DNA of 64,000 bases from Marinobacterium rhizophilum (GCF_024397915.1 NZ_CP073347.1:4278001-4342000); one strand, 5' to 3'. Shown: positions 34,315 through 43,670, counted from the first letter of the stretch. Notes: generated from the sequence alone by a model not told the origin. Translations and numbers: made by a program.

Positions 34315-35490
34315 ATGCCCCTTGCTCTGCTTGCGCTTACGCTAAGCGCATTTGCAATTGGCACCACCGAGTTTGTCATCGTCGGACTGGTGCCCACCAT
34401 CGCCCAAGACATGGGCGTCTCGCTGCCCTCCGCTGGCCTGCTGGTCAGCCTCTATGCGCTCGGGGTCGCTATTGGCGCACCTGTGCTGACGGCACTGACC
34501 GGCCGCTGGAACCGCAAGGCGGTGCTGCTGACCATCATGTCGCTGTTCGTGATCGGCAACCTGCTGGCCTGGATGGCACCCAACTACGGCTCGTTGATTA
34601 CGGCACGGATACTCACCGGCCTGGCCCACGGGGTCTTTTTCTCCATTGGCTCGACCATTGCGACCAGTCTCGTGCCCAAAGAGAAGGAAGCCAGTGCCAT
34701 CGCCATCATGTTTACCGGCCTGACCGTGGCGCTGGTGACCGGCGTACCGCTGGGGACCTGGATCGGTCAGAACTTTGGCTGGAACGCCACCTTCCTGGTC
34801 GTCTCGGCGCTTGGGCTGGTCGCCCTGATCGGCAGTGCGCTGCTGGTGCCGTCCAACCTCAAGAAGGCGGTACCTGCCACCCTCTCGCAGCAGCTCAGTG
34901 TGCTGACCCAGCCGCGCCTGCTCCTGGTCTATGCAATGACAGCCGTAGGCTACGGTGGAACCTTTGTCGCCTTTACCTACCTGGTGCCTATCCTGGAGCA
35001 GGTTTCCGGCTTTGAATCCAGTTTTATCAGTCTGATCATGCTGGTGTACGGCGTATCCGTGGCGGTGGGTAACATCTGGGGCGGTCGTCTTGCCGACCGG
35101 CTGGGGCCGATAAAAGCACTCTACATCATGTTTACCGCACTGGCGCTGGTGCTGCTGGCCTTTACCTTCACGGCCGGCAACCCGGTGACCGCGGTGCTGA
35201 CGGTCTTGATCTGGGGCGCCTTTGCCTTTGGTAACGTGCCTGGCCTTCAGGTGTACGTCGTGCAGCTGGCCGAAAGGTACACACCACAGGCCGTGGATGT
35301 GGCATCCGGCCTCAATATCGCCGCCTTCAATGTCGGCATTGCACTCGGCTCGCTGATGGGCGGCGCCATCATCGATGGCATGTCGCTGATGGATACCCCC
35401 TGGATCGGTGCGCTGATCGTGGTACTGGCGCTGCTGCTGACCCGGCTGTCCGGCGCCCTCGACAAGCGCCACCAATTACAGACTGTTTGA
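34315..35490 (+). CDS. MFS efflux transporter (AraJ/YdhP-like)
   Basis: A 391-residue major facilitator with twelve helices. Helix 1 contains LSAFAIGTTEFVIVGL, the family mark of the DHA1 subgroup that holds AraJ and YdhP, and loop 2-3 has GRWNRKAVLL. The start at 34315 has AGAGGAGTTTGTC upstream. It is followed 45 bp later by a luciferase-like oxidoreductase and diverges from a LysR regulator, an arrangement typical of small detoxification units. Substrate unknown. Confidence 0.85.
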   Translation: MPLALLALTLSAFAIGTTEFVIVGLVPTIAQDMGVSLPSAGLLVSLYALGVAIGAPVLTALTGRWNRKAVLLTIMSLFVIGNLLAWMAPNYGSLITARILTGLAHGVFFSIGSTIATSLVPKEKEASAIAIMFTGLTVALVTGVPLGTWIGQNFGWNATFLVVSALGLVALIGSALLVPSNLKKAVPATLSQQLSVLTQPRLLLVYAMTAVGYGGTFVAFTYLVPILEQVSGFESSFISLIMLVYGVSVAVGNIWGGRLADRLGPIKALYIMFTALALVLLAFTFTAGNPVTAVLTVLIWGAFAFGNVPGLQVYVVQLAERYTPQAVDVASGLNIAAFNVGIALGSLMGGAIIDGMSLMDTPWIGALIVVLALLLTRLSGALDKRHQLQTV

Positions 35491-35535
35491 CCTTCAGCAA
35501 GCCGGCGGGGCCAATGCCCCGCCCAGGAGTGTGCC

Positions 35536-36453
35536 ATGAGTATTAGCAAACTAGCCTGTGCAGGGCTCTCCATCGGCGTGGAACTGCCGTTGGATAATGA
35601 CTGGTCGGCGGACGGTGTGCGGCGTCGTGACCGCGATGACCGCCCCTTCGGTGTACCCGACATGAGTGCCCATCTCAAGTTGATACAGCAGGCGGATCGG
35701 CTCGGTTTCCGGGCGGCCTGGGTGCGGGATGTGCCATTGTATGACCCGGCATTCGGTGATGCCGCCCAGGTGTTTGAAGCCTTTACCTACCTGGGCTACC
35801 TGGCCGGACAGACCGACAATATCCTGCTGGGGACAGCGGCGGTTGTGCTGCCCCTGCGCCAGCCCTGGCTGGTGCGCAAGGCTGCGGCCACGGTGCAGGC
35901 TCTGAGCGGCGACCGACTGCTGCTGGGTGTCGCCAGTGGGGACCGGCCGAGCGAATACCCGCTGTTCGGGGTTGACTATCAATCCCGTGGCCAGCTTTTT
36001 CGCGACAGTATCGCGGTACTCAAGGGCCAGCAGGACACTCAGCTAGGCGAGGGACAGGCCATTCTGCCCGCTGGCGTGACACCGCCGTTGCTGGTGGCCG
36101 GTTTGGCGCAGCAGTCACCCGCCTGGGTTGGCGAGCAGCTCGACGGCTGGCTGGCCTATCCCGGTACGCCGGCGGACCATGAGCGCCGGGTCGGGCTCTG
36201 GCGAGAGGTTGCAGGGGACAAGCCGTATGTCAGCTTTATCCATCTGGATCTGCAGGAGGACCCACAGGCGCCTGTCCGGCGTCACCGTTTCGGGCTCAGT
36301 ACCGGTGTGCAGGGCCTGATCGAGGAGCTGAATCAGATGCAAGCCGCCGGTGTGGATCATATTGGTTTGCATTTTCGGCGCAACGAGCGACCGCTGGCCG
36401 AAACCCTGGATGAAATTGCCGCCCAGGTGCTGCCCCTGTTCCATTCCCAGTAA
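35536..36453 (+). CDS. Luciferase-like (LLM class) flavin-dependent oxidoreductase
   Basis: A 305-residue TIM-barrel monooxygenase of the LLM class, TIGR03571-like. Seen: GLSIGVELPLDND at the N terminus, GFRAAWVRDVPLYDPAFGDAAQ is the first active-site region (residues 55-75), ILLGTAAVVLPLRQP, and SGDRLLLGVASGDRPSEYPLFG for flavin phosphate contacts. It uses reduced FMN supplied in trans. It probably forms a transcript with the MFS gene. The IS6 element begins 7 bp after its stop without breaking the gene. Confidence 0.8.
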   Translation: MSISKLACAGLSIGVELPLDNDWSADGVRRRDRDDRPFGVPDMSAHLKLIQQADRLGFRAAWVRDVPLYDPAFGDAAQVFEAFTYLGYLAGQTDNILLGTAAVVLPLRQPWLVRKAAATVQALSGDRLLLGVASGDRPSEYPLFGVDYQSRGQLFRDSIAVLKGQQDTQLGEGQAILPAGVTPPLLVAGLAQQSPAWVGEQLDGWLAYPGTPADHERRVGLWREVAGDKPYVSFIHLDLQEDPQAPVRRHRFGLSTGVQGLIEELNQMQAAGVDHIGLHFRRNERPLAETLDEIAAQVLPLFHSQ

Positions 36454-36460
36454 GCTGCAT

Positions 36461-37266
36461 GGGTACTGTCAACTTAACCACGGCCATCAGGGGCGCGATA
36501 TAATCCCCTGATGAAAGCACCCAACAAACCCTCAGGTCACCGCTATCCCAACGAAATCATCAGTCACGCCGTCTGGCTGTACTACCGTTTCGCCCTGAGT
36601 TACCGCGATGTCGAGGAACTGCTAGCTGCGCGGGGCATCAAGGTGACCTATGAAACAGTGCGCCAGTGGTGCCTCAAGTTCGGTCAGCGCTTTGCCAACG
36701 CCCTTCGGCGCCGGCAGGGGAGGCTGGGGGATACCTGGTATCTGGACGAGGTGTTTATCACCATCCGCGGTACGCGGTATTACCTCTGGCAGGCGGTTGA
36801 TCAGGACGGCGACGTGCTCGATATCCTGGTACAAAAGCGGCGTGATAAGTGCGCTGCCAAGGCATTCTTCCGTAAATTTCTAAAGGGGGAATGCCAAGCT
36901 CCGAGGCGCATTGTCACCGACAAGTTGCGCAGTTATGGAGCCGCCCGCAAAGAGGTCATGCCCTCTGTCATACATAGCCAAGGCGGACGGTTGAACAACC
37001 GGGCCGAGGTTTCCCATCAGCCGACCCGGTAACGGGAGCGACAGATGCGGCGTTTCAAATCACATGGGCAGGCGCAACGTTTTCTCTCCGCCCATGGCCC
37101 GATCAATAATCTGTTTCGCGTCGGTCGTCATCAGCTAAAAGCGGCCCACTATCGGCTGTTTCGTGACCGAGCCTTTGCGACCTGTGCCCGAAAAGCGGTG
37201 TGAAGGCAGTTTCCATGCTTGAATCATCAATTAAGTGCACCTGCTGGCAGTAAGTTGACAGTGCCC
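36461..37266 (+). mobile_element. IS6-family insertion sequence, 806 bp
   Basis: Ends GGGTACTGTCAACTTA (36461-36476) and TAAGTTGACAGTGCCC (37251-37266) are inverted repeats with 15 of 16 matches, and the length fits IS6 elements. The flanking 8-mers AGCTGCAT and CGCCAGAT do not match, so no target duplication remains; a deletion or exchange after insertion is likely. Confidence 0.88.
36511..37203 (+). pseudogene. IS6-family transposase interrupted by a stop codon
   Basis: Codons 1-173 encode an IS6 DDE transposase: N-terminal helix-turn-helix (LSYRDVEELLAARGIKVTYETVRQW), first aspartate D79 in TWYLDEVF, second in RRIVTDKLRSYG, and glutamate in NNRAEVSHQPTR. A TAA at 37030-37032 then interrupts, replacing an arginine codon of the usual RRRERQM run. 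The same frame resumes with RERQMRRFKSHGQAQRFLSAH and reaches TGA at 37201-37203. The C-terminal 57 codons are therefore lost and the enzyme is probably inactive. Confidence 0.88.
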
Positions 37267-37364
37267 CGCCAGATGCAGGGCGCAAACATGACGCCGTCAG
37301 TATGGTGAGCGGGAATTCAGCGCTGAAAAGTGACCCCCGCTTCTGTCACCCGCTTTACCGGGTT

Positions 37365-38123
37365 TCACGGCATGAGCGACTGCCATAGCAATTTCAGCGC
37401 GATCAGGGTCATGGTCCACTTCAAGACCAGCCCGAAGCGTGCTTCATTCAGCCTCCCCAGCAACCGGGATCCGATCCAGGTCCCTGTTATTCCTGCCAGG
37501 ATCATCGCCAGCACGACCGGCATCCACTGCAGCGGATTGAATCCGAGTGAGCCAAAGACCGCGGTCTTCAGCAGGTTCTGACCCAGCAGGCAGACCGCCA
37601 TCGTTCCCACGAAGGTCGCCTTGGCGTAATTCAGTCCGCGTAGCACTGACGCCATCATGGGCCCGGTTGCCCCTACAAACAGCGACAGGAAGGTCAGACC
37701 GGCCCCGGTACAGAATATTTGCCTGGGCGTTTCCCTGATGGGAATACCTGTCGGCAACCATGCTGAAATCAGCACAAAGATAGCGACGGATGTCAGCAGC
37801 AAGCTGGGCGGTAGTTGGCTGACCACCAGTGCCGCCGCCATCGCGCCCGCGAGCCCACCGATCAGGAATATTCGGGTAAACGAGAGCGACAGATCGCGGC
37901 GGTAGGCACAGATCCGGCTGGCGTTGGAGCCCATCTGTACCAGGCCGTGGACGGCGATCAGGTCGGCTGGGCTGATGAGGGTCGCCATCACAGTCAGCAG
38001 CAGTACACCGCCACCGAAACCGACCAGCGCAGATACCAAAGAGGTGAAGACGCTGGTGAGCATCAGGGTTATCAGAGTGGATGCATCGACCTGCGCCAGA
38101 AAAAACGACGATAAGGTTTCCAT
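37365..38123 (-). CDS. TSUP (TauE/SafE) family membrane transporter
   Basis: A 252-residue carrier with eight likely helices and family repeats SALVGFGGGVLLLTVMATLI and SLFVGATGPMMASVLRGLN. It is distant from the TSUP gene at 21044. It diverges from the GntR gene, and the shared intergenic region carries the CTGTCGACAG operator, so it probably belongs to the MmgE/Tct unit, perhaps exporting an anion derived from that substrate. Substrate unknown. Confidence 0.8.
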   Translation of the reverse strand: METLSSFFLAQVDASTLITLMLTSVFTSLVSALVGFGGGVLLLTVMATLISPADLIAVHGLVQMGSNASRICAYRRDLSLSFTRIFLIGGLAGAMAAALVVSQLPPSLLLTSVAIFVLISAWLPTGIPIRETPRQIFCTGAGLTFLSLFVGATGPMMASVLRGLNYAKATFVGTMAVCLLGQNLLKTAVFGSLGFNPLQWMPVVLAMILAGITGTWIGSRLLGRLNEARFGLVLKWTMTLIALKLLWQSLMP

Positions 38124-38233
38124 TAAATTCCTTTTATATAAGCTAGTTAGGCCTGTAATTGCCGGGCAGCGGCGCCTCTGTGACGGCGCCAGGATGAAAA
38201 AACGGTTTACAAAACGAGTGTCAAGAAAGTAAC

Positions 38234-38248
38234 CTGTCGACAGACGAC
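38234..38248. promoter_or_regulatory. Candidate GntR operator in the TSUP-gntR region
   Basis: CTGTCGACAGACGAC, including the perfect 10-bp palindrome CTGTCGACAG, lies 20 bp before gntR. An identical 15-mer lies before the MmgE/PrpD gene at 38991. FCD-type GntR proteins bind such short palindromes. Confidence 0.65.
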
Positions 38249-38268
38249 TGACAACAAGCGAGCATCAA

Positions 38269-38943
38269 ATGGAACAGCAACTCTTCACCAACAGGTTGCA
38301 AGACCTCAAGAGCCAATCCTTGAGCAGGGCCGTGGAAGAGCAGCTGGAACAAATGATTCTCAGCGGTGAGCTTCTGCCCGGCGAGCGTATTAACGAGAGC
38401 TATCTGTCAAATACCCTCAAGATCAGTCGCGCACCGATACGGGAGGCCTGCCGGCAGCTCGCCCAGTACGGCATGGTGGAAAACCGGGTTGGCAAGGGCT
38501 CCTATGTACGCCAGGTCAACCTTGAAGAAGCACTTGAGCTCTATGAGCTTCGCGGGGTCCTTGACGCATTGGCGGCAGAGAAAGCGAGCCAGAATGCGAG
38601 CAGTGAAGGCATTGCAGGGCTGGGGTTACTGGTCGAGCAAATGCGCAGCTTTGCTGCCCGTCACGAATCGACCGAATACTTTGCCACCAACCTGAAATTT
38701 CACCACCAGATTGTGCAACTGGCAGGCAGCGCGGCGCTGATCGACCTCTATGAGGTGGTGTTCAAAAAGCTTTCCCTGTTTCGCCAAAAAACGCTTTCCC
38801 AGCCGGACCGGCTGCAGCGCTCACTGTCGCAGCACGAAGGAATATTCGCTGCAATCCAGAACCGAGATGCGCAACTTGGGAGCCAACTGGCACGCAGCCA
38901 TGTCGAAGAGGCCAAAGGGGTCCTGCTGGCAACAAAGGTCTAA
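38269..38943 (+). CDS. GntR/FCD-family transcriptional regulator
   Basis: A 224-residue FadR-type regulator: winged helix at residues 20-85 (LSRAVEEQLEQMILSGELLPG, SRAPIREACRQLAQYGMVE) and an all-helical FCD ligand domain with ELYELRGVLDALAAEKA, FHHQIVQLAGSAALIDLYE and QHEGIFAAIQNRD carrying the metal-binding Asp/His pattern. It likely represses itself, the divergent TSUP gene and the MmgE-Tct operon through the two CTGTCGACAG sites. The ligand is probably the organic acid imported by the Tct system. Confidence 0.88.
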   Translation: MEQQLFTNRLQDLKSQSLSRAVEEQLEQMILSGELLPGERINESYLSNTLKISRAPIREACRQLAQYGMVENRVGKGSYVRQVNLEEALELYELRGVLDALAAEKASQNASSEGIAGLGLLVEQMRSFAARHESTEYFATNLKFHHQIVQLAGSAALIDLYEVVFKKLSLFRQKTLSQPDRLQRSLSQHEGIFAAIQNRDAQLGSQLARSHVEEAKGVLLATKV

Positions 38944-38990
38944 ACAGCACGAGGCGGTTTAATCACCCCCTCGTTTTTTTATACACACAG

Positions 38991-39014
38991 CTGTCGACAG
39001 ACGACAGACGACGG
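38991..39014. promoter_or_regulatory. Candidate GntR operator before the MmgE/PrpD gene
   Basis: CTGTCGACAGACGAC repeats exactly the site at 38234 and is followed by a second AGACGAC. It lies 14 bp upstream of the start codon, overlapping the leader, so binding would block expression. A T7 run at 38973-38979 just upstream may end gntR transcription. Confidence 0.65.
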
Positions 39015-39027
39015 AGGAGAGGATTCA

Positions 39028-40470
39028 ATGTCAATCCAACAAAACCCTTTTGCGGATGTACCCGAGAACAGCCATATCACCGAAGATGCGGCTTCTTTTA
39101 TCGAGCAGGTAACCTTTGACCAGATTCCGGCAGAAGCCTTGCGTATAGGCACACGCTGCCTGCTCGACGGACTTGGCCTCTACGTTGCCGGCAGCGATCA
39201 CGAAACGGCAAGGATCCAGGCAGAATTGGCCGCCGAGACCGGGGGAACCCCGGAAGCCTTGCTGCTCGGAAGGGGAGACCTGCATGTACCGGCCCCCCTC
39301 GCCGCGCGGGTATTGGGTACAGCCGGTCACGCCCATGATTGGGATGACTCTCAGGTCAGCAAGGATCCCGACCACGTATACGGTCTGCTAACCCACCCCA
39401 CCATCCCGCCACTGACGGCGACCCTGACGGTTGCTCAGAAGCTCGAAAAAGTCTCCGGGCGTGACTTTATGTTGGCTTTCCTGACCGGCTTCGAAGTGGA
39501 AGCCAAAATTTCCGAATGGATGTTTTCCCAGCACTACAAGAGCGGCTTTCACTCCAGCGGTACCGTTGGCACCTTCGGCGCCTTTGCTTCGGCCGCCAAG
39601 TTGATGGGGCTTGAAGGTGATCAGCTGCGACACGGTCTTGGCCTTGCCGCCTCTTTCGCCGCGGGCATCCGCTGCAACTTCGGTACCATGACCAAGCCGC
39701 TGCATGTCGGTCGTGCCGCTGAAAACGGTGTGACCGCGGCATTGATGGCCGCCAAGGGTTTTAGTGCAGACAAGGCGGCGCTGGACGGTCCCTGGGGTTT
39801 CTTTGCCGTGCAGGGCGGTGGCGTAACGCATCAGAAACTTGGCACAGAGACATTCGGCCAGCCCTGGTCTATCGTCGAACCCGGCGTCAGCATCAAGCCG
39901 TACCCCTGCGGCGTACTGACCCACCCGACCATCGATCTGATGGTCAAGCTGGTCAAAGAGAACAATATCGCCGCCGAAGCGATCGAACGAGTAATCGTTC
40001 GTGCAGGTTCCAACATTCTCAACCCTATCCGTTATCCCATCGCCAGCAACCACCTTGAAGCCAAGTTCTCCCTGCCTGCGGTTCTGGCGATGGTGGCGAT
40101 CAATGGCAAGGCGGGCAAGGTAGAGTTCGAAGATGACTTTGTTCAGAGCGATGCCATGCAGAAAATGCAGCGGCAGATCGAGACCCGCTTCGATCCTGAA
40201 ATAGAAGCAATGGGTTTTGACAAGATGCGCTCTAACATCGAAATCCTGCTGAAGGATGGCACCAGCGTGCGGGATAGCGCCGACGAGCGCTATCGCGGGG
40301 GCCCCGAGAATCCACTGACGGATAGCGAGGTCGAGGCCAAGGTACGTGGCTGCTGTGAAGGCACTCTGGACGAGCATGCGACCCGCGCCCTGATCAGGGA
40401 CGCCTGGAACGTATTGCAGCTGGACAACGCTGCCGGGCTTGCCCAGCTGATCCAGCCCGACCGCGCCTAA
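39028..40470 (+). CDS. MmgE/PrpD family protein
   Basis: A 480-residue member of the family that includes 2-methylcitrate dehydratase PrpD, cis-aconitate decarboxylase and iminodisuccinate epimerase. Seen: CLLDGLGLYVAGSDHE, GTAGHAHDWDDSQ (the conserved HxxDxDD-like active-site region near residue 95-110), HYKSGFHSSGTVGTFGAFA, FGTMTKPLHVGRAAENG and KPYPCGVLTHPTID. GGAGGAGAGGATTCA precedes the ATG. It leads an operon with TctC, TctB and TctA, so a tri- or dicarboxylate is the probable substrate. The exact reaction cannot be told. Confidence 0.85.
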   Translation: MSIQQNPFADVPENSHITEDAASFIEQVTFDQIPAEALRIGTRCLLDGLGLYVAGSDHETARIQAELAAETGGTPEALLLGRGDLHVPAPLAARVLGTAGHAHDWDDSQVSKDPDHVYGLLTHPTIPPLTATLTVAQKLEKVSGRDFMLAFLTGFEVEAKISEWMFSQHYKSGFHSSGTVGTFGAFASAAKLMGLEGDQLRHGLGLAASFAAGIRCNFGTMTKPLHVGRAAENGVTAALMAAKGFSADKAALDGPWGFFAVQGGGVTHQKLGTETFGQPWSIVEPGVSIKPYPCGVLTHPTIDLMVKLVKENNIAAEAIERVIVRAGSNILNPIRYPIASNHLEAKFSLPAVLAMVAINGKAGKVEFEDDFVQSDAMQKMQRQIETRFDPEIEAMGFDKMRSNIEILLKDGTSVRDSADERYRGGPENPLTDSEVEAKVRGCCEGTLDEHATRALIRDAWNVLQLDNAAGLAQLIQPDRA

Positions 40471-40555
40471 CGAAGCAAGAATCAATGTCGGGAGACCCTG
40501 GCCTCCCGGCGACTTGATGCGTCAAAACATAATAATACTGATGAGGAAATCAGCC

Positions 40556-41476
40556 ATGAAAATTAAAACTACGCTCGCAGCCCTCGCGCTAACTCTTGGT
40601 GCGGTCATTTCGGCGCCGTCGATGGCAGCCTACCCCGAGAAACCCATCACCCTGGTGTGCTGGTCCAGCTCGGGCTCCGGCCATGACCTGATGGCCCGTT
40701 ACATTGCCAAGCTGGGTGAAAAGCATCTTGGACAACCCATCGTGGTGGTCAATAAAAAGGGCGGCAAAGGCAAGGTTGCCATGAGCTATGTACTCAACCA
40801 GGAGGCTGACGGGCATGTGATCATGACCAATACTCGCAGCATGACCAATCGCCTCAAGAAGACGGGCGACAGCATCGCCATAGACAGCTTCAAGTATGTA
40901 AGTCGCGTGGTCAAAGATCCCTTCGTCATCGCCGTCAACAAGGACAGCAAGTTCAACACCATCACAGACCTGGTGGCATTCGCCAGGCAAAACCCCAACA
41001 AGGTCCAGATTGGCGGGTACAGCACCAAGTCTGTGGATGAGGAACTGGTGAAGGAGCTGGAAGCGAAAGCCGGGATTGACCTCAACTACATCCCGTACAA
41101 GGGAGGCAAGGAACCAGTCGTAGCCGTCCTGGGTGGCCATATTGATGTGGCCATCGCCAACCCCAGCGAGATGCTGGCCAACTTTGAAGCAGGCAAGCTG
41201 AAGGTTCTGGGTGTCGCCTCCAGCGACCGTTTTAGCCCCTTCGACGAGGCTGCGACCTTGACCGAGCAGGGCTACCCCATCGTCACCGAGCACTGGCGTG
41301 GCATTATGGCATCCAAAGATGTCCCGGATGAGGTTGTTGCCAAGCTGAACGACATGATCCAGAAGGTTATGGCCGAACCTGAATTCAAGAAGTTCCTCGC
41401 CAGCGCCAACATGTATGACGGCTACCTGGCCGGCGACGCCTTTGGTGAGCTGGTTGTATCCCAAACCAAGAACTGA
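40556..41476 (+). CDS. TTT transporter periplasmic binding protein (TctC/Bug family)
   Basis: A 306-residue exported binding protein: signal peptide ending SAPSMAA near residue 25, then AYPEKPITLVCWSSSGSGHDLMARYIA, the Bug-family first strand and carboxylate-binding loop, and GGSTKSVDEE-like and VLGGHIDVAIANPSEM segments. ATG at 40556 follows GAGGAAATCAGCC. It delivers substrate to the TctB/TctA pair downstream. The ligand is likely the carboxylate handled by the MmgE/PrpD enzyme. Confidence 0.88.
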   Translation: MKIKTTLAALALTLGAVISAPSMAAYPEKPITLVCWSSSGSGHDLMARYIAKLGEKHLGQPIVVVNKKGGKGKVAMSYVLNQEADGHVIMTNTRSMTNRLKKTGDSIAIDSFKYVSRVVKDPFVIAVNKDSKFNTITDLVAFARQNPNKVQIGGYSTKSVDEELVKELEAKAGIDLNYIPYKGGKEPVVAVLGGHIDVAIANPSEMLANFEAGKLKVLGVASSDRFSPFDEAATLTEQGYPIVTEHWRGIMASKDVPDEVVAKLNDMIQKVMAEPEFKKFLASANMYDGYLAGDAFGELVVSQTKN

Positions 41477-41532
41477 TTTCACCACCCCGGGGGCCTGCCC
41501 AAAGGCCCCCGGCGTTACCGGAGTCGTTGACC

Positions 41533-41988
41533 ATGAAAATAATATCTGACGTTATTGGCTCAGATCGCACTTTCTCGATCCTGTTGATCGGTGCTTGCGC
41601 TGTGCTTTATGGCATGATCGGCGGGCTGGAAGAGCCCGGCTCACCGGCAGAGCTCGCCGCGTCCACCTACCCGCGCATTCTGCTGGTGTGCGTCATGCTA
41701 TTTAGCGCCGCGCTCATACTCAAGCCCAATCGCGCAGCCCACAAGCAGGCGCATTTCCCCTTGATCGGTGTTTCGGTGGTGGCAATTATCGCCATCTATA
41801 TCGCGCTGCTGGATGTCGTGGGCTATTTCCTGCTGACCCCTGCGCTGTTGACTGTATTGCCGTTGCTGGCTGGGTTCCGGCGCTACGGCCTGGTTCTGCT
41901 AAGCGTCGTACTTGTCACCGCAGCACTCTACGGCATCTTCAAACTGGTGCTTAACATTCCGCTGCCAACCGGCTTCCTGGGAGGCTGA
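41533..41988 (+). CDS. TTT transporter small membrane subunit (TctB family)
   Basis: A 151-residue protein with four membrane helices (for instance FSILLIGACAVLYGMIGG and VVAIIAIYIALLDVVGYF), matching TctB. The ATG at 41533 is preferred to the TTG at 41527. It is 56 bp after tctC and 4 bp before tctA, in a tight operon. Confidence 0.87.
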   Translation: MKIISDVIGSDRTFSILLIGACAVLYGMIGGLEEPGSPAELAASTYPRILLVCVMLFSAALILKPNRAAHKQAHFPLIGVSVVAIIAIYIALLDVVGYFLLTPALLTVLPLLAGFRRYGLVLLSVVLVTAALYGIFKLVLNIPLPTGFLGG

Positions 41989-41992
41989 TACC

Positions 41993-43501
41993 ATGCTTGA
42001 TAACCTGATTCTCGGTTTCACCACCATCGCCACCATCCCGGCCATGACCGCCATCATCGTTGGCGTTCTCATTGGCATTCTTTGCGGCGTGCTGCCCGGC
42101 CTTAGCGCCTCCACTGCCGTCGCCCTGATGGTACCTTTCACCTTTGGCATGGACCCCGTGGTCAGTGTGTTATTGCTGGTATCGGTATACCTGGCCGGTG
42201 AATACGGCGGCTCCATTACCGCTATCGCGATAGGCACACCGGGCACACCTGCCGCGGCAGCCACCATGATTGATGGCTACCAGTTGACCAAGCAGGGCAA
42301 GCCAGGGCTGGCGCTGACGACGTCGGTGGTTGCCTCCAGCATCGGCGGCATGATCGGCGCCATCGTGCTGTTCGCGTTCTCCGAGCCACTGGCGACGGTT
42401 GCCCTCTCTTTCGGTGCTCCTGAATACTTTGCCCTGGCCGTGTTCGGCCTCACCATTATCGCCAGCCTGGCCAGTGATAACCTGATGAAGGGCTTTATCG
42501 TTATGTTTATCGGCCTGTTCCTCAAGAGCATCGGTCTGGACCCCTTTACCGGCGAAGAGCGCTTTACCTTCGGTGTCCCCAAGCTCATGGACGGTTTGAG
42601 CTTTATTCCGGCACTGATTGGGCTGTTTGCCATGGCGTCGGTCTTTACCGGTATTGAAAAGACGATGACCAGCACCCAGGGCATCAGCCTTTCCTTTGCC
42701 ATGCCCAGGGTTCGCAAATTGCTGGGCATGTGGAAGGTTTACTTGCACGCCTCCTTGCTGGGTTCGATTATCGGCGTGCTGCCGGGCGCCGGTGCCACCA
42801 TTGCATCCTTCATCTGCTACAACGAAGTCAAACGCTTTTCGAAGAACAAGGATCAGTTCGGCAAGGGCTGCCTGGAAGGGGTGGCGGCACCCGAAGCCGG
42901 TAACAATGCCGTAGTCGGAGGCTCGCTGGTGCCGCTGCTGACCCTGGGGATTCCGGGATCAGCGACCGCTGCCGTGTTGCTCGGGGCGCTGATGCTGCAC
43001 GATATTCAGCCCGGCCCGCTGCTGTTTCAGACTAATGGTGCCGTGGTTTACGGCATCTTCGCAGGCCTGTTCGTAGCCTGCCTCGCACAGCTGTTTTTCG
43101 GCATTATCGGTGTGCCCGTCTGGGTCAAGGTCATCTCTGCGCCCAAGGCACTGCTGCTGCCAGTCATCGCCGCGATCTCCGTTGTCGGCGCATACGGCTA
43201 CAACAACAGCATCGTCGATGTCTGGGTAATGTTCGGCTTTGGGCTGCTGGGTTATGTCCTCAAAAAATACCACTTCCCGGTAACGCCAATCATCCTGGCC
43301 CTCGTACTGGGAGGCATTCTGGAAGAAAACTTCCGCCGTTCGCTGATGATGTCCGAGGGTGAATACGGGATTTTCTTTGCCCAGCCCATTAGTGCAAGTC
43401 TGTTGGTACTGGCTGCCTTGTCGCTGCTAAGCCCGATCGTGCTGAACCGGCTCGCGGCGACTGAAGCCACCAAAGCCGAGAAAAAGCTAAAGAGCGCCTA
43501 A
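41993..43501 (+). CDS. TTT transporter large membrane subunit (TctA family)
   Basis: A 502-residue permease with about twelve helices. TctA signature segments are GILCGVLPGLSASTAVALM near residue 30, YGGSITAIAIGTPGTPAAAATMIDG near 65-90 in two parts, GVLPGAGATIASFICYNEVKR and the mirrored GVAAPEAGNNAVVGGSLVPL. GGGAGGCTGATACC lies before the ATG. A terminator follows 30 bp after the stop, closing the MmgE-Tct operon. Confidence 0.9.
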   Translation: MLDNLILGFTTIATIPAMTAIIVGVLIGILCGVLPGLSASTAVALMVPFTFGMDPVVSVLLLVSVYLAGEYGGSITAIAIGTPGTPAAAATMIDGYQLTKQGKPGLALTTSVVASSIGGMIGAIVLFAFSEPLATVALSFGAPEYFALAVFGLTIIASLASDNLMKGFIVMFIGLFLKSIGLDPFTGEERFTFGVPKLMDGLSFIPALIGLFAMASVFTGIEKTMTSTQGISLSFAMPRVRKLLGMWKVYLHASLLGSIIGVLPGAGATIASFICYNEVKRFSKNKDQFGKGCLEGVAAPEAGNNAVVGGSLVPLLTLGIPGSATAAVLLGALMLHDIQPGPLLFQTNGAVVYGIFAGLFVACLAQLFFGIIGVPVWVKVISAPKALLLPVIAAISVVGAYGYNNSIVDVWVMFGFGLLGYVLKKYHFPVTPIILALVLGGILEENFRRSLMMSEGEYGIFFAQPISASLLVLAALSLLSPIVLNRLAATEATKAEKKLKSA

Positions 43502-43530
43502 TTAATCCACCGTTGTCCTGAAAAATTCTC

Positions 43531-43556
43531 AGCGCTCCTTCGGGGGGCGCTTTTTT
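43531..43556 (+). terminator. Terminator of the MmgE-Tct operon
   Basis: GCGCTCC and GGGGCGC pair (one G-U) around a TTCG-type loop and are followed by TTTTTT. Confidence 0.85.
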
Positions 43557-43670
43557 CGTATGAATTATGGAGCTTGTGTACCGCTTTACCTGTGGAATAT
43601 TCAGAATATAGCAAAAGCACGTTCCAACATATTGACGAATAGTTAATAGCGTACCTTGGTATCAATTCGC

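Noticed and set aside
34342..35475. 377-codon minus-strand frame opposite the MFS gene
   Set aside because: Gln/His-rich antisense translation of membrane helices; not a gene.
36453..37274. 8-bp target duplication around the IS6 element
   Set aside because: Flanking AGCTGCAT and CGCCAGAT do not match.
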